Shown here piece by piece: positions 44,241 through 56,900 of a DNA stretch of 64,000 nt. The position numbers and the translations under genes were made by a program. Each line of letters begins with the position of its first letter. The stretch's first letter is position 1. This DNA comes from Trebouxia sp. TZW2008 (Eukaryota > Chlorophyta > Trebouxiophyceae > Trebouxiales > Trebouxiaceae), in NCBI GenBank assembly GCA_002118135.1, contig BDIU01000049.1, forward strand, positions 124,001 to 188,000. The letters run 5' to 3'. The notes under the pieces were generated by a model. That model was not told the DNA's origin. It searched no databases and worked only from the letters and a program-made list of their open reading frames with translations.

Positions 44241-46125
44241 ATGCAATCGTCCGCGCTCTTGCCGAGCTGCCCGTACGTCAGCGGCAGGACGCTGCGACAA
44301 GCTGCCGCCAAGCCATCACGAAGGGAACGTCAACGTCAACCCGTCACTCAGGCAGCAGCTCAAGGCAGCACGTTCGGGCAGCTGTTCAGGGTCACGACCT
44401 ATGGCACTTCGCACGGTCTAGGCGTAGGATGCATTGTTGACGGTTGTCCGCCTCGTCTCCCTATCACCGTGGAGGAGATTCAGGGCGACCTAGACAGGCG
44501 AAGGCCAGGTCAAAGCAGAATCACGACGCCTCGAAAGGAGAGCGACACCTGCCAGATTGTGTCCGGCGTATCGGAGACAGGAAGGACAGAGGGAGATCCA
44601 ATTCACATCACTGTACCCAACGCCACTCAGAGATCACAGGATTACAAGGAAATGGAGGTTGCCTACAGACCTTCCCATGCAGATGCTACGTACGACATGA
44701 AATACGGCACAAGAGCTGTAGCTGGCGGTGGCAGAGCTTCTGCCAGAGAAACTATTGGTCGAGTTGCAGCTGGCGCAATTGCCAAAAAGCTGTTGAAACA
44801 AGTCTGTGGAACTGAGGTAAGCCCCAACCCATGCCAGGATTCCACATTGCCTTGCCAAACAGCAATATCAGCGCAAGTGTCATCATCTGACAACACTTAC
44901 ATCGCAGGTCCTTGGATATGTCAGTCGAGTCAAAGACGTTGAGTCAAGTGTAGATGACAACGCAGTCACTTCTGAGCAGATAGAAAGCAATGCTGTCAGG
45001 TGTCCAGACACAGATGCAGCTGAGCAAATGTACAAAGGTAAGCAGGTTGCAAATGCTGTGCACCTTCTGTCCTACTTGTTTATGAGCTTGCTGTTGATTT
45101 CTACATGCTGCCAATGCAGTCATAGATGACATCCGCAAAAAGGGAGATTCCTGTGGTGGTGAGGTCACTTGCATAGTGCGCCGCTGCCCAAAAGGGCTTG
45201 GGGCGCCAGTCTTTGGCAAGCTAGAAGCTGAATTGGCAGGGGCATTGATGTCACTACCAGCATCCAAGGTCAGTGAAACTGTTCATAATCACGATCATCG
45301 TTATCCTCAAGATTTGCATGCTCGCTAGTGAGGCTCTGAGACTCTGCTAGCTGCATACACTCACCTGTTGGCTACATGTAAGCCTTCCTGTTCAGCAGAT
45401 TCCTGCCGGTCCGTGCTGCTTCAAAGTGTGTACCTGCTGCAGGGATTTGAGATAGGCAGTGGCTTTGCTGGTTCTCGGCTTCTTGGTAGTGAGCACAACG
45501 ATGAGTTCTACATGGCGCCAGATGGACAGATACGCACCCGCACAAACAGGTAAGACTTTGCTCTATGCAAACTGCAGCAGACATCAACACAAACTGCACA
45601 CTTGGTGCATGCCTGTTGTCGACACAGTCATGCATTTGCTACAATGTGTGCTTCTGGAAGCAGATTCTGTCACCTTGCTTGGGCCAGACAGTGGTTGCAG
45701 TGACTGGAGCAGACACAACCTGCAGGGCACTATTGACTGCTTGATACACGTAAAGCAGGGGTGGCAAGGATTTGTTGGCTTCCTGCAGGTCTGGTGGTGT
45801 CCAAGGCGGCATTTCCAATGGAGAAAACATTGTTCTTAGGGTAGCATTCAAGCCAACAGCGACCATCAGCAGGAATCAGAAAACTGTAGGTCGTGCTGGA
45901 CAGGACATGGAGCTACGCGCAAGGGGCCGACATGACCCTTGTGTGGTGCCACGTGCTGTTCCCATGGTTGAAGCTATGGTTGCTCTTGTCCTTGCTGACC
46001 ATCTCCTGCAGCATTTTGCGCAGTGTGAGCTTCTGCCACGCACAGATTCCATCAGTCCAGACACCAGTCTTGCGCACCAATTTCACCACAAAGACGCAAG
46101 GTTGCAGGAGACAGCAAGTCACTGA
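44241..46125 (+). CDS. aroC: Chorismate synthase, plastid-targeted
   Basis: Catalyses 5-enolpyruvylshikimate-3-phosphate to chorismate with reduced FMN, the last step of the shikimate pathway. Exons 44241-44816, 44908-45037, 45120-45268, 45443-45549 and 45789-46125 join in phase to 432 aa. The first ~40 residues ([20 protein letters not shown], then KPSRRERQR) look like a transit peptide. All family signatures are present: [75 protein letters not shown] and [16 protein letters not shown]. The protein ends in a short, family-atypical tail. It is the only metabolic enzyme recognised in the window. Confidence 0.97.
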
Positions 46126-46640
46126 TACAGTATCACGGTCTGGAGTGTGGTCAGTTCGAAATGCATTTGGTCTTGATGAAATGTGCTTGTGGCTAGCATT
46201 GATGGTTTGTTGATTGCTCCTGCTAGTGGACAGATTGTCTGAGAACATGCTCGTGGTGTCTGCAGCCATTTTTTTTTACATTTGTTTCCAGTGAAAGTGC
46301 TGAGAACTTGTAGTAAAATTCCTCTGCTCTATGCATATGTTGCCTCTGTGCCCTGCTGACATCTCACTCTCACAGAGTATCTGGTGGTCTTGACATTGAC
46401 AAAATTTGCATTTAATGCGGATAAGGGCGATGCTGTGTCTACTGCGAGAGGAGAGCCTGGCGCAAATAGTCCACTGAGTTCCTACTCAGAAAAAGAGTCA
46501 CGTTTTGCTTAAGAGCAAGTTTGCTCATTGGACAGCATCAAAGGTCAACTCAATGAAATGTAAAAAGACAAGCCTGGGACAGTCAGTGCTGTCAATAGAA
46601 ATGGCCGGACTCAAGACAGCACAGCTTGCTTGTCAAAAGC
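46126..46640. other. Convergent spacer between chorismate synthase and RFC5
   Basis: Candidate TGTAA signals at 46559-46563 (+) and 46276-46280 (- strand, TTACA on +) would make the two 3' UTRs overlap. No gene was seen. Confidence 0.4.
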
Positions 46641-48612
46641 TCATTTTGCTACTGCTATCAAAGCCTCCGCTGCCTGTGAGAATGCTCCCACTAGTGCACC
46701 AAGTTGCAGCTTTTCGCTTGTACCATATGCCAGACGAAACTCAACATCTGCCATGCGGTCTATCAGCTCCACCCTGATCTTGCCAGGCATCTCTATCTGA
46801 AAGACCCACCTGCGCACATTCAGCTGCTTTGCGGCTGTATGCTGTACACAATCAAGATGTAGCAGGGTCAGACTGCTGCATACATATGGAGACCTGAATG
46901 CACTGCCTAAATAATACATGTGATCTTGACAGCATCGCAAGGCATCAATGCAGCATGCGCTCACCAAACGCAACCAACGCATAGCAATGTCAGGCTGCCG
47001 CATACATGTTGACATATAAACGCACTGCCGCAGCTGAGTGCTTGATGGTGAAAGCGCCCCAAGACACCAATGCTCAATGAGAAAGCTGCTGCCACAAGTG
47101 TATGGGTTGGAGAATGTTTGATGTCAAAGCTTCAACCACAAAACTGCTCCACCAGCTGTGAAAACATGCCGATGCAATATGTTCCACATGCATGTTGTGA
47201 AGAATCTGGAATGTGAAGTAATTGTGCAGACTTACGGATGAAGTTGCTGGACAATATCTAGCAAGGCTAGTCCTTTGAGGACCTGCAGCTCAGAGAGCTT
47301 CTGGAATACAGTTGTGAATGGCTCATTGAATAGCCAATGGACGCAGGTGGAGATGTCTTCTGGGAGAGGATTGCCAGTGTTCAGATATACAGCATTCTCA
47401 TCCACCACAGGCGACGCCATGTGTGTTGACTGCACAGAAATTCAGACATTGTTACAAGAGGCTGCTGTGGGTTGCCTTGCTGTAGCATGGCGTCTATTAG
47501 ATCTGAAAAGGATTCAGGCGTGGCAATGCTTCTCATGTTAGCTATCATTCCATGGTTCTGGTTGCTGCAAACCATGGTGGTGCGCCTAGCAACCTTACCT
47601 GCAGAATGTTGAGAGTTCTTCGCATGTCTCCTGCGCCCAAAGTGACCAGGGCATCCATACCTTTGTCACCTAGATTGACTCTGCACAGTCAAGCAACTTG
47701 TTTGTTGCACGCTGCTACCTGGACGCCTTGAAGTGTGATGCACACTGACATTGTGCTGCTGCAGCAAGGTTGAGTGCATGACACCAAGGGCATCATGGCA
47801 TGTGCAGCTTACTTTTCTGAGTCAATGACATGTTGCAGTCTATCCCGAACATGTGCCTCTCCCAAAGGTGGAAATCTGAATCTGGTGCACCTTGATTGCA
47901 AGGCAGGAATGATTTTGCTGACATAGTTACATATAAGGCAGAAGCGGGCATTCCTTGTGTATTTCTCTATCACTGCAGATAACAGAAAAGACTTGGTGTC
48001 AGGCCAATATAGCAGCACAGTGAAAGGCACTGCTCAAACCAAGCCCACATACCTCGTCTCAAGGCGAATTGCGCATCTTTTGTCATTGCATCGCACTCAT
48101 CCAAGATTACCAGCTTGAACTTGGTACTGCAGGAACACGCATGAATTTGAGGCTTTCTCATGCCAAAGCTGTATGTGCAGACACTGAGCCATCACCTGAA
48201 AATTGTTCTTGTGCTGACAAAATCCTGTATTTGCTCACGCACAATGCTGATGCCTCTGTCATCTGAGGCGTTCAACTCCAGGACCATGCTACCCATGCTG
48301 CCACCGTACATTTGTCTGGCCACCGCAAGAATTGTGGATGTCTTTCCAGTCCCAGGGGGTCCATACAGCAGGAGGTGAGGCAGACGATTCTCGTTGACAA
48401 GCCGCCTAACTGCAAGTTGCGAGCTTGTGATGCGAGGACTGCTACATCGCCAACTAGCGCGCGTACAGTTTGTTTATGCCCTCACTTGTGTCGATGATCT
48501 CTTTATGAGCAGCGACCTCATCCAGCGACTTTGGCCTGAACTTCTCGACCCATGGAGCGTCCTGTGTTGCCTTTGGATTCAGCTTCGCCTTTTTGTCAGC
48601 GTGTTGATCCAT
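46641..48612 (-). CDS. RFC5: Replication factor C small subunit 5 (clamp loader)
   Basis: AAA+ subunit of the RFC complex that loads PCNA; the Arabidopsis equivalent is named RFC3. The start at 48612 gives [20 protein letters not shown], then [19 protein letters not shown]. Next come Walker A ([20 protein letters not shown]), [13 protein letters not shown], Walker B ([20 protein letters not shown]), the SRC box with [51 protein letters not shown] and [17 protein letters not shown]. The last exon reads [20 protein letters not shown] and ends ALIAVAK at 46641. TGNPxP.DI and LKGLAL.DI separate it from RFC2 and RFC4. The catalytic motifs are intact. Confidence 0.94.
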
Positions 48613-49203
48613 TTCGATGATCAGTCGGCCACCAGTGTTGAAGCTGCTTTCGACTGTTCAGATCACCCGATTCGTGTCGCACTTCTTCCCGGGATCAATG
48701 TGCTTGCAGTCTGACACGCACGGTCTCATGCGAACTTTGTGATTTTGAGCCCCATAACGTTGTTCGAAAGCCAGCGATAGGCGTATACAAGCTTGCACGG
48801 CCTTGCACTGCCTGCTTGCAGGCTCCCTCGCTTTGCTTGCTCCGAAACCAAGTGCATACTTGACCAGAGCCCTCATGCCCAAATCACCTTTCAGTCTCAT
48901 ACTTGACCAGAGCAGTCAATCGGAATGTGCAGGTAAGACCACCCTTGGCGCTGCGAAGAGCGCGTTGCAGGACACTCGACTGTCCATGATACTGTAGTGA
49001 TTATACAGGCTGAAGAGGCCTAGGAACGCTTCCACTGACGACAATCTGGATGCTCTGAAGACTCGAACAGATAGCTACACTATCATAATGGACACTCAAA
49101 GACTGAATTCATCAATAGCAACCATTGTTTCAATCAGTAGGCAACAGTTCTCGCAACATGAAATCAATGAAATGGTCGTTGCCACACTGCCATACACTGA
49201 AGC
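48613..49203. other. Spacer between hAT-like gene and RFC5
   Basis: It holds the RFC5 promoter side (48613-48780, with several CpGs) and the 3' flank of the hAT-like gene. CATACTTGACCAGAGC occurs twice (about 48856 and 48900). No hAT terminal inverted repeat was recognised. Confidence 0.4.
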
Positions 49204-52200
49204 TTACTGCTTGCGCCCCATTGCTGCAAAGCATGTCTTCACGAAGTCATTGGTACTGATGGCAGGTGCAGATGAAGCTGGCAGGCTCTCTGCAGCTGGC
49301 AAGACGCTTTGGCTATCTGCTTCGCTGAGCAACACTGGGTGAGCCAAGTTGCAGTTGGCAGCTGCTGTCAGCTCTGCCTGGAATGCTGACTCAGGTTGAC
49401 TAGGCTGTTGCTGCGGAGCAAACAGCCTGAGCTGCTGCATCAACTGCTCTGGCGCAGAATTTGATCCAAGTGCTGGCACATCCAACAGCTGGCAACCAAA
49501 GGTCTCTTGTTGTTCTTGTGACTGTACTGGCTTCAGAACCCTGCAGAGGGACTGCAGCGCTCAACAGATGCAGCAGCTCGTCCATTTGCATCATGCCAAA
49601 TCAGCAGCAAGCTTTGCAATGAAATGTGGCAATGTTACTTTGCAAGCATACAGGTCAACATCAATATATTTGAGCACATCTAGCTTCACAACATGCATTG
49701 TTGTGGTTGGAAGTGGAATCAAAATCGACAGACCAGCAGGCCGACTGCAAACATGAGGGCATGGGTTTAACAAAACAGTGCCTTCATCAGCGTGAGCGGA
49801 CAGACATCAGCAAGTACCCTTGACGAGGATCAAATCACAGTGTCAAAGCACGCAAAGCATGCATTCTGTGCCACTCATACCTGGGCACCTGCTGCTGGAG
49901 ATCTGACTTGACAGCCACTACTTTTGCAAGGGTGTCAGAGTCAAGCTGGCTTCTCACTGGTGTGTGATACCATCCCAGTAAGCTGGCTATACGATCATAA
50001 GAGGCTGCATGGGGCACAATGTCAAACAGCATCACTGCAAGCTCGCTGATCTCTTTGACTTCGCTGCTGTTTGCAGCCAGGTCCAGCCACCATGTTTTAG
50101 CAGTAACGTCTGGCAAGACTGGCTTGTCAAACGGTGGAGTGCTGGCTAAGTAGTGCTGCATGTGCTGAGCTAAGCTGTTGCACTGCTCCTCACCATGATG
50201 CCTTTGCTGGAGAATGCTGTGAGCCTGCATGCAATTTGCTGATGTCTCAGTACAGATGGGTGAAACACCAGCCCCTGCAAGGTTTTACTGCTGGGAAAAA
50301 TGATCTACAACCTGAAGCCTTGTCAGCCCAGCAAAACTGCGTCAAGAGTCAGCAGCAGCGGCGTGCGCCTTTGTTATGTCAGCAAGAGAATTAGTCCCTG
50401 TCATGCGCATTGATCCAATTCTTTGCAGATTGCATCCTTGCCTCGCTCCCAATTTTGAGGAGCGAGACTGTGTTGAGCTGCGACTATCCTGATGTGCTCA
50501 CCTTGCTTTGCAATGCGGGGATGTTGGAAGGTATGTCCTTATATCTGGGATCCATTGCCAATGCCAACAGCGCAATCTCTGTGTCCAGCTCAGCAAATGT
50601 CTGGTTGTACACCAAGCGGCAATGTGCAATAAATGCTGCAGGCAGCACAGGAGAACAGTTTGCTGCAGACCACAGGCCTAGTCAGGCATGGCAACTAGAG
50701 AATGGCAAGATGTGAGTGTCAGGTCAGCATTGCCTTGTAGAAAATGACCTAACAGCTCGGCAAAATTGCCGTGAACTAGACTGAACCACCAAACTATACA
50801 GTGGACCACATCACGCATGAAATATCACTGTTACTGGGCATATGCAGCTGACAGTGCTGAGAATGCTGATATGACGCTGTCAAATGCAGATGCTGTAAAT
50901 CTGCTCGAAGCTTGACTGTTCTGTGCCATGCCTGAGCTGCACAGTCACTGTTGATACATGACATATGTAGTCATTGAACAGCTACAGCACAGGATATCGT
51001 CACTGCGCTGCATGTGGTTGTAGAGCTGCACATTGTGTGTTTTTGTTTGCCTAGCATTTTGGTCTCAGGTGTCATCAGTCGCAGTGAGATCGTATGTCAA
51101 GAAGTCATGACTGCTTGCTGTTGGACTTTGCTGGTTGCATCGTCACAGCGAAACTCTGCTGCCATTGCAAAGCACACTGTGGGATGCAGCAATGACATAG
51201 CCTACAGCAAGAGTCTATGATGCATTAGGGTAAGCACTTCATTGACGTGTTTCGCTTGTCTACAGAGGCAAGCTCGTAGCTGCTTGAGCCGCATCTGGAG
51301 CTGGCGCAATGCATTTGCATTGAGTACAATGTCAAGGCAGAAACGCTCACCAACTGGTAAGCTCGACCCCCGTGCAGCATATTGCAGTGCTGTGGCGAGT
51401 TGAAGCCAGCATAGCGTGACATCTGCCAAGGTGAACTCTTTGGTTTTGATCCCGGCAAGAGCATGCGTGAGTGAACTCAACAGCTTGCATAGACCCTGGG
51501 CCTGCCTCCAGAAACCATCACTGCTGATGAGCCCCTTAACCTGCCAGGAAAGAAATATGGTCAAGACAGATGCCTTCAATGATATACACAACCTCTACTC
51601 GGCGGGAATGGAATGTACAACTGTGTCAACAATGCTGCAGACATAGGGACGTCAGCTGACGCTAGGTCTGATGGTGCAAGTGCAATCTGTGAGTGTCTGA
51701 CATGCCACCGCACACATCAGCCATGCCATGCAGCCTTCATGCACAGATCTGCACAAAGAGGGCACAATTTAAACATGTTGAAGCACCTTTTGCTGCACCG
51801 GAGTGGCAGGGAGCGCCTCAACAATTTGCTGCACAGAGGCCATCTGCAGCTGCAGCAGGCTTTCCAAGCACGCATGGACAGTCTGGACTTGACTGAGGGT
51901 GCAGGGCAGAGCTCGAGCTGCAATGCCAGCCTCCAGCAAGGCAGAGACTGGCTCTGTGCTGTTAAGGTAGCTGGCCACTTCTTGCGCACTGCCAATGTAA
52001 GCTGCTGCACAAGGAAAGCTGAGCATCTGACAGACTGCTGAGCACAAGGCATGCATGGGGCACCTGTAGCACATGGCAGGTAGATCACCCACTGCACCCA
52101 GTGTTCTGCTGGGGACACATGGAATGACACAGCATCAAGTTGCCTGAACACCTTCAGCTCATGGCAGGCATGGGGCAGTTCTCGATATGTTGAGGGTGAA

Positions 52201-53509
52201 TGGGATGACGCAGTGTGTGCGGTCTGCCAAAGATCTATTGTTCACGCTAGCATGTGCTTGTTGCAGATGATGATCTGTCAGAACGCAAAGTCGCACAGTG
52301 CAAACTTTGGCAATGCTTGTATGACCATGCAGCTGATCATGCAGCAATGCCTGTAGTACACGCCCAGCACCTGTATTGTATGATGTGATGAAAGTCGGCA
52401 TCAGCCACTGCTGCAATTCTGGCTGCGTCAAGATTGCCTGCAGCATCTGTGCAAAGCGCAGCAATCTTGTCTAGTCCCAGCATTGTTATCCAATCCTGTA
52501 TGACCCCTGCACAACAGTCATTGCCTGAACGATGAAGCATATACCTCAGGCATCAGGCAATGAGCTATTGCAGCAGAAGGAGCTATTGAATGAGAGGAGC
52601 AGTCCGAGCACGAGCACATGCGTGGCCAGGCAGAAAGCACTGACGCACAGCTGTACCTGTAAGCTGTGTGTGAGCTTCAACAGTGTCCAGGAACTGCTTG
52701 ACCCCCAGCAGCATGGTGGTGCGATCTGACAGTGCAGCAAACAAGGCGTAGACAGGATGACCATCACTGCTATGCCATGAGGCTACACTGAGTGTGGAGT
52801 GCCTGTCTTGTGCAAGCTTGCTCAGGAAAACTTCTCTGCATCTGTCATGCTCTTGATTTAGGATGCTTGTCTGAAGTTTAGTTGCACCTGTGAAACAGCA
52901 GGCACCAGCATGACCCCAAGTTCTTTGAACGAAGAAGACCTACAAAATGGCCAGAACGTGTGTGCCAGACTGGCAATATAAGTTACCTGCTGGCACATAA
53001 GCAGGATTCAAGCTATGGCAGAAGTCCAACAACCAAGGGCTGTCAACAGCAGTGAACGTCAAGCTTTTCATGATCAGGAGCCTGAGCAACTTGACATCCA
53101 GCTCGTCTTGTTCATCCTCGGTGATCGGCCGCGATGCCAGTACAAGAGCTGCACGAGGTGTTTGACCAGAGGCCCGTTTAGCAACTTTTTTGCTCGAGTT
53201 GCCCTGCTCCAGAGCTTTTTTGTCCAACTCAGCCTCGACATACTGTCTAACTTCCTGACTGACAATCTGGCAAACATGGAGGATATGTTTGTGCAAGTTT
53301 TCAACGCGTCCGTCTTCGATAACGTGCTGACAAAAGTTACACTGTGCCCGATATCGATTGGTCTTCTTGTTACTCTGCTCTAGCTTACTGAAGAACTTCC
53401 ATATAAAGCTAGGAGGTGCTCCGCCTTTGTTCTTTGTCGGCACACACGGGGCAGGGATGCTAGGCACTATGTCGGTGTTCAAAGCATTTGACTCCATGGC
53501 ACAACGCAA
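49204..53509 (-). CDS. Multi-exon hAT-superfamily transposase-like protein with BED zinc finger
   Basis: The N-terminal exon (from 53509; MRCAMESNALNTD) has a BED finger: SFIWKFFSKLEQ, then CNFCQHVIEDGRVENLHKHI and LHVC. Joining across the intron at about 52985 gives FTAVDSPWLLDFCHSLNPAY and VPAGATKLQTSILNQEHDR, typical of hAT/DUF659 transposases. The RNase H-like core follows: TLSVASWHSSDGHPVYALFA, QDWITMLGLDKIAALCTDAA. The C-terminal dimerisation part (50230-49880) reads KTWWLDLAANSSEVKEISEL and YDRIASLLGWYHTPVRSQL. A Gln/Ala/Ser-rich tail ends MGRKQ at 49204. The family usually has DGW where this protein has ASW, so the first catalytic Asp seems lost. The many introns without reading-frame damage suggest a host gene derived from a transposon. 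Middle exons are approximate. Confidence 0.75.
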
Positions 53510-53939
53510 TGTGGCAGAAGGTGAAAGGCGAGATCAGGAAAGGCATAACTCCAGGTTGGGTTTTCCAAAAACCCTGGTCGTTCACACGGCACAGACATGA
53601 CATCGCAGGAAGAAGAGGATCAGATGCCTCGATGATATCATGGCACGTGAGCATGCTGATTCTTGCCTCGTGAGTATGAAAGCTCGCTACATTCAGAGCG
53701 CAAGCGCTTCACAAGGTCTTGCACGCGCGATGGTCAAAGAAGCAAGGAACGCGCAGCCCTTATAGCTTCGTGTGCAGCAGCAAAGGACGCCTTGATCTTG
53801 TGCTGACGCGACTAGTAACAGCTAGATTTAACAAGCTTTGACTCAAGTTGGGAAGCACAGTCACGGCATTCTACGGTGCACTGGCACCTTCACTGCCTAC
53901 AAAGCTGCATTACGCAGCATGTAGCCGGGGACTGCAGTC
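53510..53939. promoter_or_regulatory. Divergent promoter between hAT-like and formin genes
   Basis: The 430-bp head-to-head spacer has CpGs scattered throughout (CTGGTCGTTCACACGGC, GCACGCGCGATGG, GACGCGACTAG). No clear TATA box. Confidence 0.55.
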
Positions 53940-56900
53940 ATGCAGCGGCAGACAGCTCTGTTGCATCGGCCAGGCAGATTGACTGAGTCACAGTACAAGT
54001 CTCGCTCACGTCTGTGTACACGCCAGGAGTTGGACAAGCTTAAGTGCACCACAGACTTCAAGCAGTGGGAGCTGCAGCAAAAATTCCGTTACAGTTGGCA
54101 GTTTACTGGCTGGGCTCGCCATGATGTCCTGACTGGATTGTTTTTGGCCACCATCCTTCTCACAGCGCTCTGTTTGAGCTCGTTTGTGGTGAGGACTTCA
54201 GAACGTCTCTGCTGTTGGATGAGTATGACACAACAAATCGGTTGAATGTTCTCATAACGTGTGCCAGGAGTCGACCAGGAGCCTTGCGCAGGTGCCCACT
54301 CAGGTGGTGCCTGTGCGTAACACAGCAGCGCAACACAATGTTCCACCTGTTGCACTGCACTCAGCTTTGCAGGCTGATGACTTGACAGCTCTAGACACAT
54401 GTGTACCTGACACCAGCTTGAGCTCTAAGTTTGTGCCTAGCCCACTTGTGGCAAGGCCCGGCGCAACAAGGCAGCTCAGACTTGAACCAGAAGAGGCTAT
54501 CTCAGCTCATGCTTTGACTTGCCAAGCAGGAGACACTCATGCTGCGTCCAGCCTCAGCACAGGCGCTAGCTCTGATGTTGGCAGCATGGTTAACGGGTAT
54601 GCTTTGTCCGCCTGAAAACTTTGCGTGAAGTCGTTTGACTCAAATGGGCAGTACAGCTCACGGCCTGGAACAATATAACATGAGCAACTACATGCAGGAA
54701 GCTCGCTGACATTCCAGTCAACGAGGGTGCACTTGTGAGCGCTGGCAAAGTTGGGAATGCTGACCGTGCAAACGCCTACGACGCAGACACAGCTGATTTG
54801 AACGGCACTCTTGATGCCGTCATAGTACACAAAGTTGATAATGGATTCAGGTAACGCTTCAACCGTCTGCTGTAAGATCAAGGTTGTTTTCCGTCCCTTA
54901 GTGTCTGGCAGTTCCAGTGAAGCTTACACATATGGTGATCTCAGCAGTGTGCAGCATGCATATGTTGCCAGCATGCTTTGTCAGCGCTATCTCTGCAACC
55001 AAATTTGTAGTGCCTGCTGCAGCATATTTTCAGCTTTTTTGGTGTTTCACGACAAGGCGATGACAAAGCCAATGCTCATGTCCTCTGCTTTGTTGGCTCA
55101 GCCTGGCATCAATGTCTTGCTGTACGCACTGCAGGTCATGGCAGAAGGTCCATAGCATTTGATGCTGACTTCATGCCATAAGCAATTACAGCATCTCATG
55201 GTTTGCAGGGCTGGGCAGCTTGCAGCAACCCTCAGCTCTGCGGCAAAGGCTCAGCCAAGGCTTAGCAGTCAAGGCTGTGACAGCTTGGAGGCGCCAGAAG
55301 CATTGGAGCTGAGTTCTGCAGCTCTTGGTAAGCACTGGCCCTGCTTGCCCAGAAGCAATATGTATATCTTTGTATACAAATTCACTGGATTGTGACTTGC
55401 ACAGGAAAACTTGCCTGATGTTGCCAAGCATTTTGTTTCAAGTTGCTTGCCATGCCCATCACTTGTGCACTGCAAGCTGAAATTTGATGGCTGTGCTTTG
55501 CTCAGGAATGATGGGGGCTGTTGGTGCCTTTGTGGTGGTGGCCGCATCCTGGTCACACGTCCACAGTCTACTGAAGCGGGCAGTAAGGTTGTGCCGCCAC
55601 TCAAAGGTATGATCACACCCTTAAAGCATGCAAGTCTGTTTGGGCGCCAGAATTGAAAATGCTAAAACAGTTTCTGCCATGCATCATGCTGCATGTGTCT
55701 TGCCAAATGCACCATATATGCTGTTGTCATCAATCCTGCATTGTTTGACGTCATCAATGCCCAAAGTTACACTTTCTTGTGTTGACACAGGCATCTTCAC
55801 CAAACGCAGCAGGCAGACGCCCTAGCCACAGCGCAAAGTCAGCATTTGCTGCAATTCATACGCCTCGTCATGCATTGGCAACTTCTGCCAGCGCTCCAGA
55901 CCTGGCATCTGCTTCACTCAGCAAGTGTGGCTCCCTCAGACTGTCAATGGATGGAGACACAGCACGCGCTAGGCCTGTAAACCATCAGCCAGGTGTTGTG
56001 AAAGAGTCACATCTGACTGTGCGTGTGTCTGCGGGGGCAGGCATCCTGTTGAGCAGCCCACAGACACCCACCCGTAAGCATGAGTCACGCTACCATAACA
56101 CCCCTGTCAAGATTCAGTCCTTTGATGATGTAGCTGGCAGCAGCCCTCAGAGTTGCTTGCAGCGGCGTGTGTCTCCTTTGTCAGCACCTGTGAGCAGGTT
56201 CTTGCCACCACCACCCCCACCACCGCCACCGCCAACACCTGCAGCAGCCACAGCTCTCTCTTTACCTGGGGCTCTGCTTTCACCTGGTCCTAGCAGGAAT
56301 GGGCAGCGGGCACATCTGCAGCTGCCACAGGACAGGCTGTGTGGCTCTGTTGGTGCTCCAGCTGCAATTGCATCATCATCAGCAGTGCCAGCAGCCGCCC
56401 CGCAGCTACCAGCTCCAGCCTGCCTGGCACCACCTCCGCCACCGCCACCACCTCCTGGCGGCAGGTCGTGTCCTCCAAGACTCGCAGCAAGCACAGGGAC
56501 CCCTCCCCCGCCCCCTCCACCACCTCCAGGCGGCAGGGCAACCTCCTCAGCACAGCCACCGGTAGGTGGGGTCCAAGGGCCACCTCCGCCACCCCCACCA
56601 CCTCCGGGCAGCAGGGCCACTGCTCCGCCACCGCCGCCACCTCCAGGCGGCAGAACCACCCCTCCACCGCCCCCACCACCTCCAGGAGGCAGGACCACCC
56701 CTCCGCCACCGCCCCCACCACCAGGCACAAGCCACAGACGTGCATGCAGTGTGCCTATGTCCCCTGCCCCAGCTATGGCGTGGTCAGGGATGCAGACACC
56801 TTCAGTGTCAGGAGATGCCACACCTAGCTCATCAGCGTCCAACAGCCCTGACACTCAGCCTGAGGCCAGCACTAGCGGCCGCTGCCAACCAACTCCTCTG

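Noticed and set aside
48960..53940. Terminal inverted repeats and target duplications of an intact hAT element
   Set aside because: No matching CAGNG-type ends or 8-bp direct repeats could be found on the two sides by eye.
56147..56854. Long minus-strand poly-Gly open frames
   Set aside because: They are the antisense shadow of the proline-rich FH1 codons of the formin; no other signal supports them.
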